The position numbers and the translations under genes were made by a program. Under the pieces are notes generated by a model. That model was given only the letters and a program-made list of their open reading frames with translations, ran no database searches and was not told the origin of the DNA. This document shows, piece by piece, positions 15,942 through 24,754 of a stretch of DNA of 64,000 nt. Source of the stretch: Crocinitomix catalasitica ATCC 23190 (lineage in GTDB: Bacteria; Bacteroidota; Bacteroidia; Flavobacteriales_D; Crocinitomicaceae); contig NZ_JHXV01000016.1 in the NCBI RefSeq assembly GCF_000621625.1, positions 1 to 64,000 on the forward strand, written 5' to 3'. How positions within the stretch are numbered: position 1 is the first letter of the stretch; every line of letters starts with the position of its first letter.

Positions 15942-18900
15942 ATGAAGCAATTTTCTACACTATTTCTATTATTCTTTTTATTTGTCGGACAAGCTTTTTC
16001 TCAAAGTCATATCAATTATGATCGGGATTCAAGATGGTTTATTGGTGTTAACATGGGAGGAACATGGACAACCAGAACTGAGGTGAAATCCAATCTTGGT
16101 TTAGGATATGGATTTACTTTTGGAAAATCTTTTGGGATGGAACCGGATAAGGCAATTGCCTGGGATTGGAGATTTAGATTTTTACATGCGCAATTTCACG
16201 GTCAAGCGACTGAAAGATATATGCTTAATGATTCAAGTGTAAACGGTTTACACATGTATGATAATGCAATCATTAAAAATTATAAAGATTCTGTAGGATA
16301 CTTTATTCCTAATTACCATACAAACTTAATTAGAGGTTCATTTGAGCTTGTGATGAATACTAATCGGTTGCGCCAAAATACAGGATGGAACATAATGATT
16401 TTTGGAGGTATCGGTATAACTGGTTATCACACTAAAACTGATTTAGTTGATAATGGTGGTATTTATGATTATGACCAAATAGACAAACTGTCTAAATCAA
16501 ATATTAAGTCTGTGCAGGATGCAGATTTTGAAACGGATGTCGTTGGCGAAGCTGGTCACTTTAATGGTGATATAATGCCGAGTTTTGGTTTTGGTTTAAG
16601 TTACCAAGTCCATCCTGCCGTTGCTTTAGGAATTGAACATAAAATTACTTGGCCGCAAACCAATTTATTTGATGGTATGCCGAATGGAAATTCGGGTGTT
16701 AATAGTGAAGAAAATGATGTTTACCATTATACTGCGTTAACCGCAAAATTTCATTTATTCAGAAGTCGTTATTATCAAGAGCATGAAGAAGAAATAGAGG
16801 ATGAAGTAGTCATTAAAGAGAATCCTGTAGATCAAATACAAGTGCAAAAACCTGTTGTCGATATCTATGATCCTAATAATAGCCCATATACGGCCGAAAC
16901 GAATTCTTTTTTATTAAAAGCAAAAGTTTATTATGTAGATGGAAAGCGGAATATCACCTTCAAACAAGATGGTAATGTTAATTCAAATTTTAATTATAAT
17001 CCGTCAACAGACGAGTTTGAGAGCAGAGTTGTACTACATACTGGACAAAATCTTTTCGAAATAACTGCTCAAAATGAAGCCGGTGCCGATTACGAAACGG
17101 TCGTTATCATTTATGATGAAAAGAAAATAATAACTCCCCCAATTGTAACCATTACCAATCCTTCTGGTAGTTCGACTCAAACAAGTTCTTCGCCGTTTAA
17201 TTTTTCTGCACAAGTATTAAATGTCAATACAAAATCGGATATTCAATTGTATTTGAATGGCGTTAATTTAACTGGATTTAGTTATAATTTATCGAATAAA
17301 GTATTGAATGCTACTTTGCATTTAAATGAAGGAACAAATACTGTTATAGTTACTGGTACTAATCGTTATGGGAGTGATAGTAAAACCACTAAAATAATCT
17401 ACAAAAAACCAGTTTCAATTCAACCGCCAATTGTAACATTTATTCAGCCTACTGTTGATCCTTTTTATTCTGATGTAGCTTCCACTAGTATTAAAGCTTC
17501 TGTTTTAAATGTTGAGGGTAAATCAGATATTACTGTTTGGTTGAATGGAAACAATTTTTCAAGTTTCTCATTTAATAATATAACAAAGGAATTAATTTTT
17601 ACGGCTCGACTAATTGAAGGTGCCAACCAAGTAAAAATTCAGGGTAGAAACGCTGCTGGAACAGATATTGAATCAACTACAATTATTTATAATAAACCGC
17701 AAACAATACAACCACCTGTTGTTACAATTCTAGACCCTTCTTCTAGTCCAACAAATGTATTTACGCCAACTTATAATCTTGCTGCAAAAGTTGAATATGT
17801 TAAGGATAAAAGTAAAATTCGTTTAACAATTAATGGTGTCGCATCAACTAGTTTCAATTATAGTAACTCTTCTAAATTAATGAACTTTACAACCAGTTTG
17901 TTAGAAGGGTCTAATGTGATTGAAATTAAAGGTGTCAATGCTTATGGGAATGATACGAAAACAACAACAATTGTTTATAAGCGTCAACTTACTAAGGTTC
18001 CACCAATTGTGAATATTACTTATCCAGGGTCGGATAATCAGATTTTCACTACGGCAAATATTAATTTAAGTGCTTCCGTGTTAAACGTGACGAATAAAAG
18101 TAGTATCAATATAGTGGTTAATGGGAATACTACATACGATTTTACTTATAATTCAGGAACAAAAGTGGTTGATTTGCCTCTAGTCTTGCGTGAAGGTGAT
18201 AATTCAATCACAATAACTGGTACCAATGCCAATGGAACAGCATCCAAAACGAGAATAATTAAATATGAGAAACCAATAGTAGCCCGACCACCATTCGTAA
18301 GCATTATTCATCCGTCTAGCTCTCCTTTTATGGTTGTTGTGCCGGATTTTACTTTTACGGCCAATACGACAAATATTGAATCTAAATCTCAAATTCAATT
18401 TAAGGTAAATGGTATTCACGTTTCTGATGAATTTTATTCGTTTACTGCTGGTCGACAAATTGTTTATACAACAAGATTAAGTAACGGTAATAATATTTTT
18501 GAGGTTACTGTAACCAACGAGTTTGGGTCAGATAATGCCGTCGCTATTGTGAATTATACAAAAGATGAAGCGCCTTGTATTATACCAACGGTAGGTTATA
18601 TTTCTCCTGTCCCTTATTCAACTGTTGAGGTTGCGCTAGTTAATATAGATGCGCAGATTAATAATCATTCTGATGATACGGAAATTAGTATCAAATTAAA
18701 TGATGTCAATAAAGGATCGATGACTTATAATCCAGGAACTTCTATTGCTTCTAAATCAATTACGCTCAATGAAGGGTCAAATGCTATAACTGTTATTGTT
18801 ACGAATGCATGTGGATCGAATCAGGCCACCTTTACATTGAATTATATTAAGGAAAGTGATCCATGTACTTCACCGTTATTATCTACCGCTGAGGAAACAT

Positions 18901-21900
18901 CAATTACTACCCTTGCAGAAACAATAAGCCTAATGTTGAATGGTACCGCGATTGGTGACTCAAGAGAGTTGTCTGTAAAATTAAATGGACGTTCAATTCC
19001 ATTAATCTTTGATGAAGGTTCTGGAAATATTCAAGTGAATGCTATTCCTTTAATAATTGGAACAAATACAGTGACAATAAGTGTGGTTAACGATTGTGGA
19101 GCTGATAATTTAGTCTATACAATTGTGAGAGAGGAATGTAAATTGCCTAATAATTCTGCCTTATCTCATCTTGATGGAGCGGTAGTTGAGAATGGAGAAA
19201 TTGTATTTGAAGCGACAGTTTTAAATGTTTCTGAAGAAGATATTACAATTGTTCACAATGGAATTGCTCAAGCTATAAATTATAATGGCATTACTAAAAA
19301 GGTAAGTGCTGCTTTAAGTTTAACTGAAGGAGTAAATACTATCCAACTAAAATCCACTAATGATTGTGGAGAAGATGTTGAAACGGTTAAAATCACAAGA
19401 AAAGTACCTTGTACGAAAATTACAACGAATTATTTAGTGCCAAATACGCCGGTGGTAACTTCAACGACTAAACTTTATACTGTTTTATTTAATGCAACAG
19501 GCATTACAAGTAAAGATCAAATTGTAGCAACTTTTAATGATGTTAAGATTGATGTTGATTTCGATTTGGTCTCAAATAATATTACTGCTAAAAATTTAAA
19601 GTTAAAAGAAGGAGTAAATATTTTAATCTTCCAATTAAAAAATGATTGTAGTGAAAGAAAAGTAACCTATACAATTAATTATAATGGATGTAAAGCACCT
19701 ATCATTAAGTTTAACGGTCTTACTCCAGGTATGGAAGTCGGAGAATCAGGATTCAATTTGGCTGCTTTGGTTAGTAATATAACAGATGCTGAAGATTTAA
19801 AGTTTTATTTCAATGGGGTATTAACTGATTTTGATTTTAATCCAGTATCACATTTATTAACTGCGGTAGTCGCACTGAATGAAGGGAATAATACATTTAA
19901 AATTTCAGCTAGAGGATGTGAAAATGTGAATGAAGAAATATCTATTAATTATAAGTTGCCATGTGAAATTACTGCTTATAGTTTAATGATTCCTGCAACA
20001 ACAACAGCTGTTTCTATTGAGGATAATTATTCAATCAGTTTGACTGCTACTGGTGTTGAAAGAAAAGAACAAGTAACCGTAAAAAAAGGACTTGCAGATC
20101 TAGCCTTTACATTTATTGCTGAGACTGGTGCAATTCGTATTAATGATATTAGTTTATCCGACGGAGAGAACAATATTCAGGTAAGTCTAAAAAATGATTG
20201 TAGTGAAAATACTGTAAATTATAGTATTACATATAACGGTTGTGAATCGCCAGATATTTCAATTAATACTGTTATGTCTGAAGTGTATGAGTCCGAATTT
20301 TTATTCAATGCAAATATTAGCCATATTGAAGAAGCTGGACAAATCACATTGACTTTGAATGGTGATAGGATTGATTTTGTTTATGATTCGGAAGTGGGTG
20401 TTTTAGATGCGACTTTAATGCTTAATGCAGGGGAAAATATTGTGAATATTGAGGCGGATGGATGTGAGACAGCAAATGAGACAATGCGTGTTAATTATGT
20501 TGTGCCATGTGAACCTATTGTGTATAGTTTAATCACACCGGCAGAATTAATTGTTGAGGTGGGGGAAGATACTTATGACATCGCTTTATTTTTAGAAAAT
20601 GCTACTTCTAGAGGAATAGAGGTTCAATTAGATGGTGCCGACTTGCCATATGTTTACGCCGACAATATCTTGAATATAAACACTATTAATTTAGTGGATG
20701 GCGTGAATATGATTCGCGTTAATTTATCTAATGCCTGTAGCGATGAAACCTTAACTTTTGAGGTGAATCATGCTGGATGTAGTACACCTATAATTGACGC
20801 AAGTAGTAATTTGATTTCAGTTGAATCTGCTGGTTATAGTTTGATGGCGACGATTGAAAATATGGAAAGTGATGATGCTGTAGAGGTTAAATTAAACGGT
20901 ACAACTATACCCAGTGAATTTAGTGCACTCAGTAATTTATTAACAGCTTCTTTTGATGCACGGGCTGGTTCTAATACGATTGATATAATTGCCAATGGAT
21001 GTGTGAGGATAACAGAGCGTTTATCGGTTGAATATATTGCGCCTTGTTTTCCAATTACATTCGAATATATTACACCGGCAACTTCGGTTGAACTGATTGA
21101 TGGAGATCGATTCGAAATGAGCTTGTCTACAGAGAATGTTGATCCAGCATTAGTCTCTGTTTCCGTTAATGGTACGGAAGTGCCGCATACTTTAAGTGCA
21201 GGAATTGTTTCTTTTACAGCAGTTGACTTATTTGATGGGCCAAATAATGTGGAGGTCAACTTATCTAACGCCTGTAGCAGTGAATTGATAGTTTATACAC
21301 TCGATCGAGCAGGTTGCACAACCCCTGAGATCATTTTGGGCGATTTCAGAGATGGTTTAATTCTTACTGAACCAGAATATGCGTTTGAGGTAAATGTAAT
21401 GCACGTGGATGATGCCGGTATAATTGAGTTGCTTCTTAATGGCGTTGCTGTTCCTTTCGAATTTGATAGCGGTTCTGGTCAGATTACTGCTGATTTGAGA
21501 TTAATCGTCGGTTTAAATGATGTAACAATTACTGTTGATGGGTGTGAATTAGTTATGAATATTGTAAATGTAACTTTGGATGAGCCATGTGTGAAACCGG
21601 CTTATAGCTTAATTATTCCAGGTGCCCTATTAGAGCGCACGGATGCAAGTCCATATTTAATAAACCTAAACGCGACGCATGTTGGTGCTGATGAAATTAC
21701 TGTGCTCCACAATGGATCAAGTCACGTATTCGATTTAACTGATGAGATATTAACTATAGAATTGGATTTAGTTGATGGTGCAAATACTGTACTTGTCACA
21801 ATGGCGAATCATTGCGGTACTGAAACTGTTGAGTATGTAATTAATTATAGTTCACCTGATGCTTGCGTACCGACTATTACAGTTGATTTTGAGGAAGATT

Positions 21901-23624
21901 TTTCTGCTGTTTCCGTTCGTTCAGATAAAGAATTGATCAATGTCATGTTGAATTTGAGCGGGGGTGGAAACGAATTGGTTGAAGGACTATCTGGTTATAC
22001 GACTACACTTTCACCTTCAGGAGAGAATGTAGGGAAATGTATTACTGGTGTATGGGTGCGTTCAGGATGTAATACCAGTGCAGCAGGCGAACCTTTTGGT
22101 GATTATATTAATGACGATCGTTGGACAGGTATATGTGATTTAGCGGAACCTTGCGAACCTTTAACTTATCGTTTAATTAGTCCAACAAGCAGAAGCGCTG
22201 TAGCGGCAACTAGTCCTTATACAATAGTTTTAAGTGTTGAAAATATGGATGGCGGATCGGTTGCAGTATTGGTGAACGGAATAGCTAAGCCGGCTAGAGT
22301 AGAGGGGGGCATGTTGACAATTAACACAATTAATTTGCGTGCTGGTTCTAATACTATTCGAGTTGATTTGACTAATGATTGTGGATCAGAAACCATTATT
22401 TATACCGTTTCTTATACTACTCCTGTCATAATAAAAGATGATGGGGCAAAAGATGATGATAAGGTTGATGGGGCAATCAAAAATAAAGTTGAATCGGGTA
22501 AAATAGATGGTGACAAGACGGACGGTAGTACGGATCTGAAATTAAAAAAAGAGGATTTAGAAAAGGAAAAAACGAGTTTTACAAAACCTGATCCAGTAAT
22601 CTTGCCTATAATGCCAAAGACTACTTTGTCCAATGTGGCCTCAAAAAATTATTCGTTTAAGGCTAAAATTGAAAACTTAACAAGCGCCAAAGATGTATCG
22701 CTATACCTTAATGGGATCCGTTTAAACGATTTTAACTATAACCTTTCAACAAGGACTTTGTACGCAAAATTTGTATTAAAGAACGGTGTTAATCTAGTTA
22801 AGGTTGTAGCCACATCAAATGGTAAAAAGGTTGAAAAGGTATTTACGATTAAATTGAATGCGCAATTAGAGAATAAGGTAGATACACCAACTAAATTAGA
22901 TTTAAAACCTGTATTCACAAAAGTTAATCCAAGATCAACTTTTGCCACAAGTAAAACGGCACAGTATAAAATAACAACTAAGGTTAAAAATGTAAAAAGC
23001 AAAACTGATATCGTTGCGACTATAAATGGTAATAGAATTTATAACTATACCTATAATACAGGTTCAACCGAATTAATTGTCAATGCAAACCTTAAGTCAG
23101 GAGCAAATAAAATCGTGATCACCGCAACTAATGGGAATCAAAAAACGACATCAACTTATACAATTACGTATAAAGCCGAACAAAATAAAGTTGATGTGAA
23201 ACCAACAGGTGTAAGTAGTAAAGTCGTGCAAACACCTAGTTTTAAATTGGATTATCCTGCAAGTACTACGTTTAAAGTAGAATCGGCAAGTATAGCGTTG
23301 AAGAATAAAATTGCTAATGTAAAAAGTAAAGCTGATATTGTATTGACTGTAAATGGTGTTAAAGTAACAAGTTTTACTTATAATGCAGCGAGTGATCAAT
23401 TCTATTCGAATATAAAATTGAGATCTGGTAAAAATACAATTAAAATAACGGCTAAGAATGGGGATAAAGCAAAGTCGTTAACATATTATATCACCTATAC
23501 GGCTAAAGTATTACAAGCTGAACCTATCGATAAAGATGGCGGGAAATCTAAAAGTAAATTAACTCAACCGAAGGATAAAGACGAGAAAAAGCCGACTTTA
23601 ACTTCGCCAACTAAAGGGAAATAA
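15942..23624 (+). CDS. Giant outer-membrane barrel protein with about 22 Ig-like repeats
   Basis: This 2560-residue protein has a signal peptide (1-20), a predicted beta-barrel-like region (about 22-285; alternating aromatic strands such as WFIGVNMGGTW) and an acidic hinge (EEEIEDEVV). About 22 tandem Ig-like modules of 85-100 residues follow from about 303 onward, each built around a VNG/LNG turn, F.Y..., an EG.NT.. strand and a G/N-rich loop. Modules 8-19 have a Cys at each start and a second Cys in NDCG, NACS or DGCE, suggesting one disulfide per module. A different domain (about 1974-2070; GENVGKCITGVWVRSG) interrupts them, then a charged Asp/Lys linker (about 2163-2222), three more Ig modules and a Lys-rich tail. 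No T9SS sorting domain is seen at the end. Likely an envelope-spanning or adhesive structural protein. Confidence 0.8.
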   Translation: MKQFSTLFLLFFLFVGQAFSQSHINYDRDSRWFIGVNMGGTWTTRTEVKSNLGLGYGFTFGKSFGMEPDKAIAWDWRFRFLHAQFHGQATERYMLNDSSVNGLHMYDNAIIKNYKDSVGYFIPNYHTNLIRGSFELVMNTNRLRQNTGWNIMIFGGIGITGYHTKTDLVDNGGIYDYDQIDKLSKSNIKSVQDADFETDVVGEAGHFNGDIMPSFGFGLSYQVHPAVALGIEHKITWPQTNLFDGMPNGNSGVNSEENDVYHYTALTAKFHLFRSRYYQEHEEEIEDEVVIKENPVDQIQVQKPVVDIYDPNNSPYTAETNSFLLKAKVYYVDGKRNITFKQDGNVNSNFNYNPSTDEFESRVVLHTGQNLFEITAQNEAGADYETVVIIYDEKKIITPPIVTITNPSGSSTQTSSSPFNFSAQVLNVNTKSDIQLYLNGVNLTGFSYNLSNKVLNATLHLNEGTNTVIVTGTNRYGSDSKTTKIIYKKPVSIQPPIVTFIQPTVDPFYSDVASTSIKASVLNVEGKSDITVWLNGNNFSSFSFNNITKELIFTARLIEGANQVKIQGRNAAGTDIESTTIIYNKPQTIQPPVVTILDPSSSPTNVFTPTYNLAAKVEYVKDKSKIRLTINGVASTSFNYSNSSKLMNFTTSLLEGSNVIEIKGVNAYGNDTKTTTIVYKRQLTKVPPIVNITYPGSDNQIFTTANINLSASVLNVTNKSSINIVVNGNTTYDFTYNSGTKVVDLPLVLREGDNSITITGTNANGTASKTRIIKYEKPIVARPPFVSIIHPSSSPFMVVVPDFTFTANTTNIESKSQIQFKVNGIHVSDEFYSFTAGRQIVYTTRLSNGNNIFEVTVTNEFGSDNAVAIVNYTKDEAPCIIPTVGYISPVPYSTVEVALVNIDAQINNHSDDTEISIKLNDVNKGSMTYNPGTSIASKSITLNEGSNAITVIVTNACGSNQATFTLNYIKESDPCTSPLLSTAEETSITTLAETISLMLNGTAIGDSRELSVKLNGRSIPLIFDEGSGNIQVNAIPLIIGTNTVTISVVNDCGADNLVYTIVREECKLPNNSALSHLDGAVVENGEIVFEATVLNVSEEDITIVHNGIAQAINYNGITKKVSAALSLTEGVNTIQLKSTNDCGEDVETVKITRKVPCTKITTNYLVPNTPVVTSTTKLYTVLFNATGITSKDQIVATFNDVKIDVDFDLVSNNITAKNLKLKEGVNILIFQLKNDCSERKVTYTINYNGCKAPIIKFNGLTPGMEVGESGFNLAALVSNITDAEDLKFYFNGVLTDFDFNPVSHLLTAVVALNEGNNTFKISARGCENVNEEISINYKLPCEITAYSLMIPATTTAVSIEDNYSISLTATGVERKEQVTVKKGLADLAFTFIAETGAIRINDISLSDGENNIQVSLKNDCSENTVNYSITYNGCESPDISINTVMSEVYESEFLFNANISHIEEAGQITLTLNGDRIDFVYDSEVGVLDATLMLNAGENIVNIEADGCETANETMRVNYVVPCEPIVYSLITPAELIVEVGEDTYDIALFLENATSRGIEVQLDGADLPYVYADNILNINTINLVDGVNMIRVNLSNACSDETLTFEVNHAGCSTPIIDASSNLISVESAGYSLMATIENMESDDAVEVKLNGTTIPSEFSALSNLLTASFDARAGSNTIDIIANGCVRITERLSVEYIAPCFPITFEYITPATSVELIDGDRFEMSLSTENVDPALVSVSVNGTEVPHTLSAGIVSFTAVDLFDGPNNVEVNLSNACSSELIVYTLDRAGCTTPEIILGDFRDGLILTEPEYAFEVNVMHVDDAGIIELLLNGVAVPFEFDSGSGQITADLRLIVGLNDVTITVDGCELVMNIVNVTLDEPCVKPAYSLIIPGALLERTDASPYLINLNATHVGADEITVLHNGSSHVFDLTDEILTIELDLVDGANTVLVTMANHCGTETVEYVINYSSPDACVPTITVDFEEDFSAVSVRSDKELINVMLNLSGGGNELVEGLSGYTTTLSPSGENVGKCITGVWVRSGCNTSAAGEPFGDYINDDRWTGICDLAEPCEPLTYRLISPTSRSAVAATSPYTIVLSVENMDGGSVAVLVNGIAKPARVEGGMLTINTINLRAGSNTIRVDLTNDCGSETIIYTVSYTTPVIIKDDGAKDDDKVDGAIKNKVESGKIDGDKTDGSTDLKLKKEDLEKEKTSFTKPDPVILPIMPKTTLSNVASKNYSFKAKIENLTSAKDVSLYLNGIRLNDFNYNLSTRTLYAKFVLKNGVNLVKVVATSNGKKVEKVFTIKLNAQLENKVDTPTKLDLKPVFTKVNPRSTFATSKTAQYKITTKVKNVKSKTDIVATINGNRIYNYTYNTGSTELIVNANLKSGANKIVITATNGNQKTTSTYTITYKAEQNKVDVKPTGVSSKVVQTPSFKLDYPASTTFKVESASIALKNKIANVKSKADIVLTVNGVKVTSFTYNAASDQFYSNIKLRSGKNTIKITAKNGDKAKSLTYYITYTAKVLQAEPIDKDGGKSKSKLTQPKDKDEKKPTLTSPTKGK
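19413..21587 (+). repeat. Alternating two-domain repeat within the giant Ig protein
   Basis: Modules 10-17 alternate between two types. Type A ends NDC/NAC-S-E...YNG (or HAG, RAG). Type B ends DGC/RGCE...NY.P. This gives four A-B pairs with a period of about 180 residues, implying expansion by duplication of a two-module unit. Sequence between copies is well diverged, so the duplication is not recent. Confidence 0.6.
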
Positions 23625-23659
23625 AAAAAGGGGATTCGTTTAGAGTCCCCTTTTTTTTT
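23623..23659 (+). terminator. Terminator after the giant Ig-repeat gene
   Basis: AAAAAAAGGGGA is complementary to TCCCCTTTTTTT around an 11-base loop. The core stem is GGGGA (23630-23634) with TCCCC (23646-23650), followed by nine T. The A and T flanks make it a likely bidirectional terminator. It starts just before the stop-codon end of the gene's 3' region. Confidence 0.85.
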
Positions 23660-23819
23660 GAAAATCAATCTGAATTTAATTGCCATTGTCATTAAAAATC
23701 CAGATTTTTTTCAAATTTTCCAAATGTAAATCATTTATCATAAGCGTGTTTTAAAGATTTAATTCATGTTCCAATCTAAAGAGAATTAATTAAATTTTAT
23801 ACCGTTAAGAATTTTAGAG

Positions 23820-23851
23820 TTGTAGCTTTTTATTAAAAGGTGTTAAATTTA
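23820..23851 (+). promoter_or_regulatory. Candidate promoter for the regulator/kinase pair at 23978
   Basis: TTG (23820-23822), a 21-base spacer, then TAAATTTA (23844-23851), which matches seven of eight positions of the Bacteroidota -7 box. A leader of about 120 bases would follow. The rest of the 318-base gap 23660-23977 shows no gene. Confidence 0.33.
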
Positions 23852-23977
23852 GATTCTATGGTTTATAACAATTTTGTATTTTTAGGTAAATTATACTCAA
23901 ATAGAATAAGAATTAGTGATACAGGGTGTTTAGAAGTGGTGGGAAAGAATATTTTAATAACTAAATAGAATTTAAGG

Positions 23978-24754
23978 ATGGCTTTAAAAGCAATAATAGT
24001 AGATGATGAGGATTTAGCACGTAAAAACCTAATGATGTTGTTAGAGGAGTATTGCAAGGATATTGAAGTGATTGGTGATGCTGGTAATATTGATGATGCG
24101 GAGTTGCTGATTGAGGAAAAATCTCCAGATGTCGTGTTTTTGGATATCAGAATGCCGAGTGGGGCAGAGGGATTTGATTTATTAGATAGAATAAAAAAGC
24201 GAAATTTTTTGGTTGTTTTTGTAACTGCATTTAAAGATTACGCTTTGAGGGCATTCAACGCCAATGCAATTCATTATGTTTTGAAACCTGTTGATATTGA
24301 CGATTTAGTTATTTCTGTTGATAAGGTATTAGAGGCAAGAAAAATTATGGGTGATAACCCAACTAATTTTGAAACTTATTTTGAATCAATTGATAATCTT
24401 GCTAATTCAATGACAACGCAAGGTTATGGTAATAAAGTTGCCATTAGTCATACCAAAGGAATTAAGTTGATTGATATACATGATATAATGTATTTGGAAG
24501 CTTCGGGTAACTGTACTGTACTTTATTTTAATGACGGCACAAGATATTTGGATACAAGAACTTTAAAAATATATGAGGGTATTTTGAATCCCGCATTTTT
24601 CTTCCGTATCCATAAATCACATATAGTAAATATGGAGTACCTGAAAGAATACCTAAATGAGGATGGACATTTTGCGATTTTGAAAAATGGTAAATTATTG
24701 TCGGTTGCAAGAAATAGAGTTTCGAATTTTGTGAAGACATTAAAATCACTTTAG
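23978..24754 (+). CDS. LytTR-family response regulator
   Basis: This 258-residue protein has a receiver domain (1-125; VDDED, phospho-acceptor D56 in VFLDIRMPS, VTAF, LKPVD) and a LytTR DNA-binding domain (about 155-258; YLEASGNCTVLYF, RIHKSHIVNMEYL). It belongs to the same family as the regulator at 14297 but is clearly diverged. The kinase gene starts with GTG on the base right after its stop codon, so the two form a tight operon in the order regulator then kinase, the reverse of the other pair. Confidence 0.9.
   Translation: MALKAIIVDDEDLARKNLMMLLEEYCKDIEVIGDAGNIDDAELLIEEKSPDVVFLDIRMPSGAEGFDLLDRIKKRNFLVVFVTAFKDYALRAFNANAIHYVLKPVDIDDLVISVDKVLEARKIMGDNPTNFETYFESIDNLANSMTTQGYGNKVAISHTKGIKLIDIHDIMYLEASGNCTVLYFNDGTRYLDTRTLKIYEGILNPAFFFRIHKSHIVNMEYLKEYLNEDGHFAILKNGKLLSVARNRVSNFVKTLKSL

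Noticed and set aside
20834-21259. 141-residue open frame antisense to the Ig-repeat gene
   Set aside because: It is a shadow of the repeat-coding strand: composition is biased and no start, promoter or family signature supports it.
16850-23500. Possible tandem DNA repeat or CRISPR-like array
   Set aside because: The repetition is at protein level with diverged DNA and a period near 280 bases; there are no identical short repeats with spacers.
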